Origin: Bernardetia sp.
GTDB lineage: Bacteria; Bacteroidota; Bacteroidia; Cytophagales; Bernardetiaceae
Reading direction: 5' to 3'
NCBI RefSeq assembly: GCF_020630935.1
Contig: NZ_JAHDIG010000001.1
Location: 93,721 to 157,720, forward strand
DNA: 64,000 nucleotides
Shown here piece after piece: positions 1 to 8,228 of this stretch. Every line of letters starts with the position of its first letter. The stretch's first letter is position 1. The notes below the pieces were generated by a model, which was given only the letters and a program-made list of their open reading frames with translations, was not told where the DNA came from and searched no databases. A program made the position numbers and the translations under genes.

Positions 1-190
1 AGCGATGAGCTTGTATTTTATACTCCTCTAAAATTTGCTGTTGTAATTCTTCATTACGAGCCAAACCCAAATAATCATTTGAAAAAAAATCAATGTTATT
101 TGGGTTTGATGAGGCTAAAAAACGCAAATTATTTTCTTCTTTACGCTTATTTATCTGATTTTGAAGGTGTTGCTCTAAAATATTTTTCAA
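1..190 (-). CDS. bioF: 8-amino-7-oxononanoate synthase-like protein (5' part only)
   Basis: Only the first 63 codons lie in the window; the gene runs off the left edge. The translation contains DFFSNDYLGLAR, the N-terminal signature of the PLP-dependent alpha-oxoamine synthase family (BioF, KBL, SPT, HemA). BioF joins pimeloyl-CoA/ACP and alanine in biotin synthesis. The reading frame has an in-frame TAA four codons upstream and no ATG, so the start is taken as TTG at 190 (L-K-N-I-L-E-Q). The fragment cannot separate BioF from 2-amino-3-ketobutyrate CoA ligase or a serine palmitoyltransferase-like paralogue, although the short N-terminus and the FFSNDYLGLA wording favour BioF. Confidence 0.7.
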   Translation of the reverse strand, partial: MKNILEQHLQNQINKRKEENNLRFLASSNPNNIDFFSNDYLGLARNEELQQQILEEYKIQAHR

Positions 191-250
191 ATTTTGTGTT
201 TATGAAAAAATAAAATTCGTAATTAGCTTCGCTGACTTTCAGTTCTATAA

Positions 251-730
251 TTAATATTTCACTCCTAAACTGCTGTACACGAAAGATAGCAACCACGCAG
301 GGCCAATCAAAAGGAATTTCAAATCATCTATAAAAGAAGGCTTTTCTCCTTCAATTTTATGTCCGATAAATTGTCCTATCCAAGCTACCACAAAAATAGT
401 TGTAGCAATAGCCCAAAGTGGTACAGAAAGATTTGTATCAATCCAATGGCAAATGCTAAGATAAACAATAGCTATTGTAATCATTCCTAAAAAAATAGGA
501 AAGGAGAGCCGTAAATAAAAAATAGAACAGGCAATACAAAAAATGGTAGCGAAATTGGCAAAATTGCCCATAAAAGGGAATAAATTAGTCAAAAACCCAT
601 GTGGGATACTCCAAAGCAATCCTAAAACGCTAAAGAAAATAGTAGGAACGCAAATCCAATGAATAATTTTATTTGTCTTATTCTGATGGCTTTCTCCGTA
701 TTTATCAAGCCATTGTTGCATTGTCATCAT
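251..730 (-). CDS. Mpo1-like (DUF962) membrane protein
   Basis: 159 aa, hydrophobic, with about four membrane segments. It carries the DUF962 features: Y11-G-E-S-H15 with a second histidine at H24 near the N-terminus and a GHKIEGEKPSF motif near the C-terminus, followed by a last hydrophobic stretch. In yeast the family member Mpo1 is an ER dioxygenase that alpha-oxidises 2-hydroxy fatty acids, with conserved histidines; the bacterial role is unproven. The three nearby ATG codons (M1, M2, M4) leave the exact start uncertain by three residues. It stands alone between bioF and pgk, separated from pgk by that gene's terminator. Confidence 0.8.
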   Translation of the reverse strand: MMTMQQWLDKYGESHQNKTNKIIHWICVPTIFFSVLGLLWSIPHGFLTNLFPFMGNFANFATIFCIACSIFYLRLSFPIFLGMITIAIVYLSICHWIDTNLSVPLWAIATTIFVVAWIGQFIGHKIEGEKPSFIDDLKFLLIGPAWLLSFVYSSLGVKY

Positions 731-813
731 AGCTGTATTGTATTTTGTGTGTGTGATAATGGTTTATCTAAATATAATGAAAACTCAAGTCAAACGAAAA
801 ATTAACAAATAGA

Positions 814-858
814 AAAACCCTAGTATTTTCTTAGGATAGAGATAAATACTAGGGTTTT
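814..858 (-). terminator. Rho-independent terminator of pgk
   Basis: Perfect 15-bp inverted repeat (AAAACCCTAGTATTT at 814-828 and its complement at 844-858) with a 15-nt loop. Read on the minus strand it lies 18 nt after the pgk stop and runs into a short T tract. Confidence 0.9.
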
Positions 859-875
859 ATAAAAAAAAGAAAGTT

Positions 876-2114
876 CTATTTCTCCAAAGCTACTACTCCC
901 GGAAGCTCTTTTCCTTCCAAATATTCTAATAATGCACCACCACCTGTTGAAACATAAGATACTTTATCTCCTGCATTCATTTGGTTGATGGCTGCTGCCG
1001 AGTCTCCACCACCAATGAGAGAATATGCTCCATTTTGAGTAGCTTCCACTACCACTTCTCCAATTTTTTGAGTTCCTTTAGCAAAATTTGACATCTCAAA
1101 AACTCCCATTGGTCCGTTCCACATAATGGTTTTGGCATTTTTCAAGACATTGGAAAATTCTTCTTGAGCTTCTTTTCCAATATCCAAGCCCATAAAACCA
1201 TCTGGAATTTCTTTGTTATTTACTTCTTTTGTCGTGGCATTGTTATCAAATTTATCTGCTGCAATAGAATCTTTAGGCAAATGAATTTTGACATTTTTTG
1301 CTTCTGCCTTTTTCAACAGTTCACTAGCAAGGCTGAGTTTATCTTCCTCTACCAAAGAGCTTCCAATATTTCCTCCTTCTGCCTTGAAGAAAGTATAAGC
1401 CATTCCTCCTCCAATAATGAGAGAATCTACTTTGTCTAATAGTTTTTCAATAACCATTATTTTATCAGAAATTTTTGCTCCTCCCATAATAGCAACAAAC
1501 GGACGCTCTGGGTTTCCTAATACTTTTTGAGCATTCTCCAACTCTTTTTGCATTACATAACCACAAACACGATTTTCTTTATCAAAAAAATCGGCTACTG
1601 TTGCCGTAGAGGCGTGTTTTCTATGTGCTGTTCCGAAAGCATCATTCACATATACATCTCCCAAACGAGCTAGTTTTTTAGCAAAATCTGTGTGATTTTC
1701 TTGGTTTGTTTTAGTTTCTGCCTTGTAAAAACGCACATTCTCTAGTAAAAGAACTTCTCCTTTTTCTAGCTCTTTAGATGCTTCTACTGCCTCATTGCTG
1801 CCAGCATCTTCTACAAATTTTACTTCTGTATTGAGATGTTCTTTTAAATAGCCTACAATATGTCTAAGAGAAAATTTATTTTCTCCTTTGCCTTCTTGCT
1901 CATATTCTCCTTCATTCTTTGGTCTGCCTAAGTGCGACATCAAAACGATTTTTCCTCCATCACTAAGAATTTTTTTAAGTGTTGGTAAAGCTGCCTTCAA
2001 ACGTGTATCGTCCGTTATTTCAAAACTGCCATTATTTTCCTTTAAAGGAACATTAAAATCTACACGAACCAAAGCCGTTTTGTCTGCAAAAGAATAGTTA
2101 TCTAAATAGAGCAT
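876..2114 (-). CDS. pgk: Phosphoglycerate kinase
   Basis: 412 aa, the usual length for a bacterial enzyme. It transfers the acyl phosphate of 1,3-bisphosphoglycerate to ADP in glycolysis (reversible, cytosolic). Visible family signatures are RVDFNVPL near the N-terminus (substrate site), LMSHLGRP, the basic segment VNDAFGTAHRKHAST, IMGGAKISDK in the hinge region and the C-terminal nucleotide-binding GGGDSAAAIN with the final VSTGGGALLEYLEG. Transcribed alone: a strong terminator follows, and a candidate -7 box lies 49 bp upstream. Nothing unusual in the active site. Confidence 0.98.
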   Translation of the reverse strand: MLYLDNYSFADKTALVRVDFNVPLKENNGSFEITDDTRLKAALPTLKKILSDGGKIVLMSHLGRPKNEGEYEQEGKGENKFSLRHIVGYLKEHLNTEVKFVEDAGSNEAVEASKELEKGEVLLLENVRFYKAETKTNQENHTDFAKKLARLGDVYVNDAFGTAHRKHASTATVADFFDKENRVCGYVMQKELENAQKVLGNPERPFVAIMGGAKISDKIMVIEKLLDKVDSLIIGGGMAYTFFKAEGGNIGSSLVEEDKLSLASELLKKAEAKNVKIHLPKDSIAADKFDNNATTKEVNNKEIPDGFMGLDIGKEAQEEFSNVLKNAKTIMWNGPMGVFEMSNFAKGTQKIGEVVVEATQNGAYSLIGGGDSAAAINQMNAGDKVSYVSTGGGALLEYLEGKELPGVVALEK

Positions 2115-2162
2115 AAATTAAAAGAAATAAAGATTGTGTTGAATACTGTTTTTAATGAAAGC

Positions 2163-2170
2163 CAAAATTA
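2163..2170 (-). promoter_or_regulatory. Candidate -7 promoter box of pgk
   Basis: On the minus strand this reads TAATTTTG, a perfect fit to the Bacteroidota TAnnTTTG element, 49 bp before the pgk start. No good TTTG at the -33 distance is seen. Confidence 0.45.
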
Positions 2171-2282
2171 CAAAATAAAATGGGCTATTTAATGGTTTCA
2201 AACTTCTATTTGCAACAGATATAAAACACATTGCGTCTTACCTCAAAACTTTATTATCACACTTAAATTTATCTTGTAAAAT

Positions 2283-2729
2283 ATGAGACAATTATCTTTT
2301 TTATTGCTTGTTTTATTTACCTTCTCTTTATTTTTAAGCTCTTGTAAAAAAGAAGATGAACTCTCTAATAGAGATAAACTTATTGGAAAATGGAAATATA
2401 TAACTATTACTTCTACCCAATATAAAAATAATAATTTCGTGGAAACTCAAACAGTAAATTTTATAGAAGCAACAAGAGAATATAAATCTAATGGAATTTA
2501 TGATGATTTTTTTCCAACCTCTAGTCTGCCTGATTTAGCAGAGGATGGAACTTGGAAACTGACAGATAATGATACAAAGTTGCTTATAGGTACAAAAGGA
2601 AATCCTTTTGTAGATACTTTATATATAAAACATCTTACTGATAAAGAAATACGTGTTCTTTCTATAAATGAATATACTGAAGATGGAAATAAATATAGGT
2701 TTGAACAAGAACTATATTTAAAAAAATAA
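2283..2729 (+). CDS. Lipocalin-like lipoprotein
   Basis: 148 aa. A hydrophobic signal peptide ends in the lipobox L18-S-S-C21, so it should be lipidated and membrane attached. After a short charged linker (KKEDELS) comes L-I-G-K-W-K-Y, then alternating beta strands ending in an E/L/Y-rich strand, the pattern of the lipocalin-like small lipoproteins common in Bacteroidota. No catalytic motif. Function unknown. Convergent with ndk, with a shared terminator between them. Confidence 0.75.
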   Translation: MRQLSFLLLVLFTFSLFLSSCKKEDELSNRDKLIGKWKYITITSTQYKNNNFVETQTVNFIEATREYKSNGIYDDFFPTSSLPDLAEDGTWKLTDNDTKLLIGTKGNPFVDTLYIKHLTDKEIRVLSINEYTEDGNKYRFEQELYLKK

Positions 2730-2736
2730 ATCTAAC

Positions 2737-2776
2737 AAAAAACCATTTCAAACATTGGTATTTGAAATGGTTTTTT
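2737..2776. terminator. Bidirectional terminator between the lipoprotein gene and ndk
   Basis: Perfect 16-bp stem (2737-2752 with 2761-2776) and an 8-nt loop. A-rich on one side and T-rich on the other, so it works in both directions, and it sits between two convergent genes. Confidence 0.9.
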
Positions 2777-2800
2777 TAATGAAATCAAAATGAACTTTGA

Positions 2801-3220
2801 TTAAAATTGCTCTAAGTTAGAGAAAAAGAAGTTTCCTTCAATTTGTGCATTCTCGTCAGAGTCTGAACCGTGAACAGCATTTGCTTCGATAGACTCACCA
2901 TATTTTGCACGAACTGTTCCTTCTGCTGCTTCTTTTGGGTTAGTAGCTCCAATAAGAGTACGGAAATCTGCAACAGCATTATCTTTTTCTAAGATAGCAG
3001 CCAAGATATTTCCAGAAGACATGTACTCACAAAGGTCATTGTAGAAAGGACGCTCTTTGTGTACAGCATAAAACTGTCCTGCACGCTCTTTTGAAAGACG
3101 AGTAACTTTTGCAGCTACCAAACGGAAGCCAGCCTCTTCAATCATTGCCAAAATATTGCCTGTGTTGTTTGCGCCAAAAGCGTCAGGCTTAATCATTGTG
3201 AAAGTGCGATTAGTTGCCAT
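2801..3220 (-). CDS. ndk: Nucleoside diphosphate kinase
   Basis: 139 aa, normal length. It balances nucleoside triphosphate pools by ping-pong phosphate transfer from ATP through a phosphohistidine. The N-terminal FTMIKPDA strand and the active-site motif N-A-V-H117-G-S-D-S are intact, with H117 as the phosphorylated histidine. Single gene with its own candidate promoter upstream and a shared terminator downstream. Confidence 0.98.
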   Translation of the reverse strand: MATNRTFTMIKPDAFGANNTGNILAMIEEAGFRLVAAKVTRLSKERAGQFYAVHKERPFYNDLCEYMSSGNILAAILEKDNAVADFRTLIGATNPKEAAEGTVRAKYGESIEANAVHGSDSDENAQIEGNFFFSNLEQF

Positions 3221-3281
3221 AATAATGTTGTTTTTTCGGTTTTATATGAGAAATATTTTTTGTGATTAAAAATCAATGGCG

Positions 3282-3289
3282 CAAAATTA
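3282..3289 (-). promoter_or_regulatory. Candidate -7 promoter box of ndk
   Basis: Minus strand TAATTTTG matches TAnnTTTG exactly, 62 bp upstream of the ndk ATG. The -33 element is not convincing. Confidence 0.45.
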
Positions 3290-3427
3290 CAGCTTTTTAT
3301 TTAGAAAGTCAGCATTAGAATAGGAATTTCTAAAATACAGTATATTAAAGTTGGATTTACAATCCTAAATCTGATATGAAGATTGTAAGTCTAAAGAACG
3401 ACTAATAAAAATATCTACTCCTTCTAT

Positions 3428-4027
3428 TTAAAAATCAAATATCATTGTGTTAGGATTTATTTCAAGTTGATATTTTTGAGCATCTCCAAAGGTTTTGAAA
3501 TCCATTTTATTTCCTAATTCTATTTCTTTGTAGGCTTGGTACATTTGATGTGCTGCCATTTCAAAGGGCATTCTCCCCACTCCTGTACAAAAACCTGTTA
3601 TTGAAACATACTCTATCTTGGGATGATTTCTTGCTGCAATAAGTGTTGATTTCATTGCCAAATAGGCATTTACAGACGTAGCAATATTAAAACTCATCGG
3701 AACACGCATCGTAGGGCTAGAAATAAGATAAGGAATAAACTCATCTCCAGTTTCCAAAATCAACGATTTTCCAACTAAGAGTTCGCCTTCGGGTAGTTCT
3801 TTTATTTTCTTTTGTAATTCAAACTGTAAACTCCATCCTAAGCGTAACGAAATTGCATTATCTACTCCTCCATCCATAAAACCAAATGAATTAGCAGGAC
3901 TAACAATCGCATCTACGTGTACGGTTGTGATGTCACCCTTGAGAATGGTTATGTTTTCTACATCTGAAAAATATTTGTTCCATGCCGAAATCATTTGAGA
4001 GTTTTGGTCTATGAAAAGATAGTGCAT
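3428..4027 (-). CDS. Macro-domain (ADP-ribose-binding type) protein
   Basis: 199 aa, essentially one macro domain. The first strand and the ADP-ribose pocket are recognisable: I-L-K-G-D-I-T at about 28-34, then D39-A-I-V-S-P-A-N46-S-F-G-F-M-D-G-G-V-D, and a phosphate-loop-like G-F-C-T-G-V-G-R-M-P near residue 150. Macro domains bind or hydrolyse ADP-ribose derivatives; whether this one is a hydrolase is not decidable, but the conserved Asn and the GGVD segment are compatible with it. No NAD-consuming toxin partner is next door. The next gene, a 106-aa orphan, is divergent. Confidence 0.8.
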   Translation of the reverse strand: MHYLFIDQNSQMISAWNKYFSDVENITILKGDITTVHVDAIVSPANSFGFMDGGVDNAISLRLGWSLQFELQKKIKELPEGELLVGKSLILETGDEFIPYLISSPTMRVPMSFNIATSVNAYLAMKSTLIAARNHPKIEYVSITGFCTGVGRMPFEMAAHQMYQAYKEIELGNKMDFKTFGDAQKYQLEINPNTMIFDF

Positions 4028-4128
4028 ACAAATTATGAGTTAAGATTTACAAATCATTGAGTTTGAACGTTAGAGATGAAAAAGTAGTTCAGTATTAAAT
4101 AGAATCATATTTAACAAGAGCAAAAATT

Positions 4129-4449
4129 ATGGAACGACAATCAATGACTTTGAATATTCGATACGATTTACCAAATGGGGTTTGGGAAAATACTATTCCT
4201 AAAATTTATGAATCTATGGAAGGATGGGTAGGTTTTGTCAAGAGTGATGAAAATGATAGTATTCCTTATTGGTTTAATACTGATGAACAACAAAAGCACA
4301 TTTGGGCTTCTGTAGAACCTAGTGGACTTTTATTTGAGGGACGAATGACAGATGCAGAATGGAAAGAATGGAAGTTGAAAATCAAGAAAATAGCTACACA
4401 AAAATTAGGTTTTAAAGTAGGAGAAATTGAGCTAGGAGAAGTAGATTAG
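4129..4449 (+). CDS. Small conserved-looking hypothetical protein
   Basis: 106 aa, soluble, acidic, rich in W (six or seven Trp), no signal peptide or membrane segment. The sequence reads as a plausible folded alpha/beta protein (beta strand T-L-N-I-R-Y-D-L-P, later helix D-A-E-W-K-E-W-K-L-K-I-K-K-I). I do not recognise a family. Divergent from the macro-domain gene with a 100-bp spacer that must carry both promoters. Confidence 0.65.
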   Translation: MERQSMTLNIRYDLPNGVWENTIPKIYESMEGWVGFVKSDENDSIPYWFNTDEQQKHIWASVEPSGLLFEGRMTDAEWKEWKLKIKKIATQKLGFKVGEIELGEVD

Positions 4450-4500
4450 AAGAATAAGGTAGGTACAATCTTCAACTTTCTCTTAAAGTTTTTGCTACAA

Positions 4501-4532
4501 TTTGATTTTATTCAGATAAATCTTTTTCTTTG
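4501..4532 (+). promoter_or_regulatory. Weak candidate promoter of acpP
   Basis: TTTG at 4501-4504 and TTTCTTTG at 4525-4532 are separated by 20 bp, the correct Bacteroidota spacing, but the -7 box lacks the TA. 43 bp upstream of the acpP ATG. Confidence 0.35.
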
Positions 4533-4575
4533 CATTCAGTTTATTCATTACACAACCAAATAAGACAAAAACATC

Positions 4576-4818
4576 ATGGCAGATATTTCAGAACGTGTAC
4601 AAAACATTATCGTTGAGAAGTTAGCAGTTGAGCCTTCAGAAGTTACTCCAGAGGCAAGTTTCACAAACGATTTAGGAGCAGATTCTCTTGATACAGTAGA
4701 ACTTATCATGGAATTTGAAAAAGAATTTAATGTTTCTATTCCAGATGACCAAGCAGAGCATATCTCTACTGTTGGACAGGCTATCAAATATTTGGAAGAG
4801 CATTCAGCAAAAGCATAA
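4576..4818 (+). CDS. acpP: Acyl carrier protein
   Basis: 80 aa. Carries growing acyl chains on a 4'-phosphopantetheine arm attached to S37 in the invariant D-S-L motif ([13 protein letters not shown]). The acidic recognition helix after S37 ([13 protein letters not shown]) is typical. It precedes fabF and rnc in the order common in Bacteroidota, but a terminator and a new promoter lie between acpP and fabF, allowing the very abundant ACP to be transcribed separately. Confidence 0.98.
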   Translation: MADISERVQNIIVEKLAVEPSEVTPEASFTNDLGADSLDTVELIMEFEKEFNVSIPDDQAEHISTVGQAIKYLEEHSAKA

Positions 4819-4944
4819 GCAATTTACTTGTTTTAGGTATGCTCTGAGATTCTTAATCTAATAAAGACATACCGAAACTGCTTTTTTAAAAGATTTTTTA
4901 GAGTCAATAAAAATATTTTTTATCCGACTTTTAAAATTTTGCAG

Positions 4945-4987
4945 ACCTACTGAGTAAATTTGCCTTACTCGGTAGGTTTGTTTTTTT
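4945..4987 (+). terminator. Rho-independent terminator after acpP
   Basis: 13-bp stem with one G-T wobble (ACCTACTGAGTAA at 4945-4957 with 4965-4977), a 7-nt loop and a T-rich tail TTTGTTTTTTT. Confidence 0.88.
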
Positions 4988-5004
4988 ACAAATGCTTATC
5001 TTTG
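4977..5004 (+). promoter_or_regulatory. Candidate promoter of fabF, built into the acpP terminator tail
   Basis: TATCTTTG at 4997-5004 fits TAnnTTTG exactly. A TTTG at 4977-4980, inside the terminator tail, sits 16 bp upstream, a little closer than the usual 19-20. The fabF ATG is 89 bp downstream. Confidence 0.55.
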
Positions 5005-5092
5005 AAGTTAATTATCTTATACCAAACTTATGAGGCTTTTGGAAGTCTTAAAAGTTTAATATTTACCACACATTCTACCCCAACTATATATT

Positions 5093-6352
5093 ATGCAACT
5101 GAAACGAGTCGTAATTACAGGATTAGGAGCTATCACACCACTAGGAAACGATGTCAAGACATTTTGGGACGCACTAGAGGCTGGAACAAGTGGCTGCGAT
5201 ATGATTACTCATTTCGACACTACCCACTTCAAAACCAAATTTGCTTGTGAGGTCAAAGACTTTGACATTACCAAATACATGGATAGAAAAGAAGCTCGCC
5301 GTTTAGACTTGTTTGCTCAGTTTGGGATGGCAGCAGCTACACAAGCTATGGAGAACTCTGGCTTAGAGGTAGGAAAAAATGTAGATGCTGACCGTGCTGG
5401 TGTAATTTGGGGGTCTGGAATTGGTGGAATACATACCTTCCAAGAAGAAGTAACAGGATATAGTAAAGGCACTGGCGTTCCTCGCTTCAATCCTTTCTTT
5501 ATTCCTAAAATGATTGTAGATATTGTTTCAGGACATATTTCTATCAAATATGGTTTGAGAGGACCAAATTTTGTAACTGTTTCTGCTTGTGCTTCTTCTA
5601 CTAATGCTATAATAGATTCTTTCAACTATATCCGTTTAGGAAAAGCAGATGTAATTGTATCTGGAGGAAGTGAAGCTGCCATCATAGAAGCTGGTGTAGG
5701 TGGTTTTAATGCTATGAAAGCTCTTTCTGAAAGAAATGATTCTCCAAAAACAGCCTCAAGACCATTTGACAAGACTCGTGATGGTTTTGTAATGGGAGAG
5801 GGTGGAGTTTCACTCGTTTTGGAAGAACTAGAACACGCAAAAGCTAGAGGAGCAAAAATTTATGGAGAAATTATTGGTGGTGGAATGTCGGCAGATGCAC
5901 ACCACATGACAGCTCCCCACCCAGAAGGATTAGGCGCAGCCAATGTAATGAAAAATGCTCTTTCAGATGCTGAAATAGACCCTTCAGAAATAGATTACGT
6001 AAATGTTCATGGAACTTCGACACCTCTTGGCGACCCACAAGAATTAAAGGCTATAACAACTGTTTTTGGAGACCATGCCTACAATATGAATATTAGTTCT
6101 ACTAAATCTATGACAGGACACTTATTAGGAGCAGCAGGAGCAATAGAAGCACTAGCTTGTATAATGGCACTAGAAAGACAAGTTGTTCCTCCTACTATCA
6201 ACTTCGAAACACCTGACGAAGAAATAGACCAAAAGCTAAATCTTACCCTCAACAAAGCTCAAAAAAGAGAAATCAACGTGGTTTTGAGTAATACATTTGG
6301 CTTTGGAGGGCATAATGCCTCAATTATAATGCGTCGTTATACAAATGAATAA
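5093..6352 (+). CDS. fabF: Beta-ketoacyl-ACP synthase II
   Basis: 419 aa, normal length. Condenses malonyl-ACP with acyl-ACP in fatty acid elongation. The thiolase-fold catalytic triad is complete: C166 in S-A-C-A-S-S, H306 in N-V-H-G-T-S-T-P and H343 in M-T-G-H-L-L-G-A-A-G. Starts with MQLKRVVITGLGAITPLG, so the ATG at 5093 is secure. It sits between acpP and rnc, and so with the FabZ half of the lpxC-fabZ gene covers two steps of the FAS II cycle in this window. Confidence 0.98.
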   Translation: MQLKRVVITGLGAITPLGNDVKTFWDALEAGTSGCDMITHFDTTHFKTKFACEVKDFDITKYMDRKEARRLDLFAQFGMAAATQAMENSGLEVGKNVDADRAGVIWGSGIGGIHTFQEEVTGYSKGTGVPRFNPFFIPKMIVDIVSGHISIKYGLRGPNFVTVSACASSTNAIIDSFNYIRLGKADVIVSGGSEAAIIEAGVGGFNAMKALSERNDSPKTASRPFDKTRDGFVMGEGGVSLVLEELEHAKARGAKIYGEIIGGGMSADAHHMTAPHPEGLGAANVMKNALSDAEIDPSEIDYVNVHGTSTPLGDPQELKAITTVFGDHAYNMNISSTKSMTGHLLGAAGAIEALACIMALERQVVPPTINFETPDEEIDQKLNLTLNKAQKREINVVLSNTFGFGGHNASIIMRRYTNE

Positions 6353-6363
6353 TAAGATATAAT

Positions 6364-6402
6364 AAACCTGTAAGACACCTTTACCCTTTGTTTTACAGGT
6401 TT
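6364..6402 (+). terminator. Terminator-like hairpin between fabF and rnc
   Basis: 10-bp perfect stem AAACCTGTAA (6364-6373) with TTACAGGTTT (6393-6402) and a 19-nt loop. No T run follows, so it may only attenuate or act in mRNA processing between the two genes. Confidence 0.45.
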
Positions 6403-6415
6403 CTACTATTGAAAT

Positions 6416-7162
6416 ATGAGTTGGATTGGTAAGATAGCTACAAAAGTTAGCAAATTTACACTTAATGAATCAGATAAAAGGCTCTATAATGCCATTACAC
6501 GCATTATAGGAACATCGCCTACCAATCTTGCTATTTACAAACTTGCCATGCAACATACCTCTGTTGCAAAGGAAAATAAAGATGGCTTCAAAGAAAGTAA
6601 CGAACGCTTAGAGTATTTAGGAGATGCTGTATTAGGAAGTATTGTTGCTCATTTTTTATTTAAGCGTTACCCTTATAAAAATGAAGGTTTTTTGACGGAT
6701 ATTCGCTCTAGGATAGTCAGTAGAGCATCATTAGGAGAGCTTTCCAAAAAATTAGGATTAGATGAGCTTGTAGAAGTAGATACCAAACGTAGAAATGCTT
6801 TTTCTCACAAATCACTGTATGGAGATGCGATTGAGGCATTTATTGGAGCTGTTTATTTAGACAAAGGTTTTCATTTTTGTCAAAAATTTATTGTAAACAG
6901 AATCTTACTGACTCATCTTGATTTGCAAACCATTATTGAGACAGATAAAAACTACAAATCCAAACTCATAGAATGGGCGCAAAAAGAAAATAGGAACGTA
7001 CAGTTTTCTATTTCAAAAGACAAATCTGACAACAACAATCGTCAGTTTGTAGCGCAAGTTTTATTAGACGAAAATCCTATATCTACTGGAAATGGCTACA
7101 CAAAAAAGAATGCACAACAAGATGCAGCTAGAAGAGCTTGTGAAGAGTTAAGTATTGAGTAA
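6416..7162 (+). CDS. rnc: Ribonuclease III
   Basis: 248 aa. Endoribonuclease for double-stranded RNA, used in rRNA processing and mRNA turnover. The RNase III signature N62-E-R-L-E66-Y-L-G-D70-A-V-L and the second metal-binding segment G-D137-A-I-E140-A are intact. A dsRNA-binding domain follows from about residue 176 and ends with the typical K-K-N-A-Q-Q-D-A-A-R-R-A. Downstream of fabF, 63 bp apart. Confidence 0.97.
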   Translation: MSWIGKIATKVSKFTLNESDKRLYNAITRIIGTSPTNLAIYKLAMQHTSVAKENKDGFKESNERLEYLGDAVLGSIVAHFLFKRYPYKNEGFLTDIRSRIVSRASLGELSKKLGLDELVEVDTKRRNAFSHKSLYGDAIEAFIGAVYLDKGFHFCQKFIVNRILLTHLDLQTIIETDKNYKSKLIEWAQKENRNVQFSISKDKSDNNNRQFVAQVLLDENPISTGNGYTKKNAQQDAARRACEELSIE

Positions 7163-7274
7163 TATCTGTAATTTTTTCCTATCAGCTTTTAAAAACCAAA
7201 TTAGAAATAATCTCGTTATAATAAAACGTTCTGTTAAAACAGATATTTTTCATAAAAACCAATATAGCTAATAG

Positions 7275-7616
7275 ATGCAAGAACAAAAAGTTGATATGTT
7301 TATTACGGCAAATAAGAAATTCCTAGCTCAAGACCAAATTTTTCAAATACGGGAACGTCTGTTGGAAATGGACGATTCTCAGTGGGGCATTGTTCAAAGT
7401 GTTCAATTTCAAGACCCTGTGATAGTCTTGGTTGTGGCTTTATTTGGAGGAGGTTTGCTTGGTATAGACCGTTTTATGATAGGGGATATAATTTTAGGAG
7501 CATTTAAATTACTAACTTGTGGAGGTTTTATAGTTGGAGCTTTCATAGACATTTTATTGATTATGAGTGCAACAAGGAAAAAAAACACAGCTAAACTTCA
7601 ACAGATAATATATTAG
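7275..7616 (+). CDS. TM2-domain membrane protein
   Basis: 113 aa. A soluble N-terminal part of about 46 residues precedes two membrane helices. The TM2 signature is clear: L-F-G-G-G-L-L-G-I-D-R-F-M-I-G (about 57-70) before the second helix with T-C-G-G-F. The family function is unknown. Its stop codon overlaps the start of the DUF2752 gene by one base, so the two are translationally coupled; TM2 and DUF2752 genes often occur together in this phylum. Confidence 0.88.
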   Translation: MQEQKVDMFITANKKFLAQDQIFQIRERLLEMDDSQWGIVQSVQFQDPVIVLVVALFGGGLLGIDRFMIGDIILGAFKLLTCGGFIVGAFIDILLIMSATRKKNTAKLQQIIY

Positions 7617-8032
7617 TGCCAACCTCAAAATACAAGTTATACAGTTTTTTACTTGCTTCTTGTACTATTGGATACTTTTGGATTTTTTATACATTTAGTC
7701 TGCAAAAACAACAAATTAGTAGCTTTACGCCTTGTCTAATAAAGAATATAAGTCACTTACCCTGTCCTTCTTGTGGTTCTACACGAGCTATTCTTTTCTT
7801 ACTTAAAGGAAAATTTATAGAATCTTTATATACTAATCCTTTAGGATTATTGATAATGATTGTGCTAATTATATCTCCTTTATGGATTATCATAGACATA
7901 GTATATAAGAAAAACTCTTTGCTTCGTACATTTTGTTGGATTGAAAGTCAAGTAATAAAAAAAAACATTGCCCTTTTTTTAATATTACTTGTTTTATTAA
8001 ACTGGATTTGGTCTGTTTCCAAAAATTTGTAA
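7616..8032 (+). CDS. DUF2752 membrane protein
   Basis: 138 aa with three or four membrane helices. The DUF2752 cysteine motif is present: C40-L-I-K-N-I-S-H-L-P-C50-P-S-C53-G-S-T-R. Function unknown. The start is GTG at 7616, sharing its G with the TAG stop of the TM2 gene (TAGTG); no ATG precedes the first helix. Confidence 0.85.
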   Translation: MPTSKYKLYSFLLASCTIGYFWIFYTFSLQKQQISSFTPCLIKNISHLPCPSCGSTRAILFLLKGKFIESLYTNPLGLLIMIVLIISPLWIIIDIVYKKNSLLRTFCWIESQVIKKNIALFLILLVLLNWIWSVSKNL

Positions 8033-8108
8033 AAGCAATTTCAAGTTTTGTTCATATTAAATAAAAAACTATTAAGTTATTCTGAATAGAGTAGATGTCA
8101 AGAAATAG

Positions 8109-8191
8109 AAGTTGTTTCAAAATAGAGAAAAAGCAAATTAAGAATTGTAAAATCATATTAGCTTTGCTCGCTTTTAGGTCTTAAACAACTT
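8109..8191. repeat. 83-bp AT-rich segment bounded by inverted AAGTTGTTT
   Basis: AAGTTGTTT at 8109-8117 is exactly inverted as AAACAACTT at 8183-8191. The core sequence resembles the TTGTTTAAA termini of the element at 59784-59949. It lies just upstream of folP. Confidence 0.4.
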
Positions 8192-8228
8192 TATAATATA
8201 GTATCACATCATCAATCTTCAAATAATT

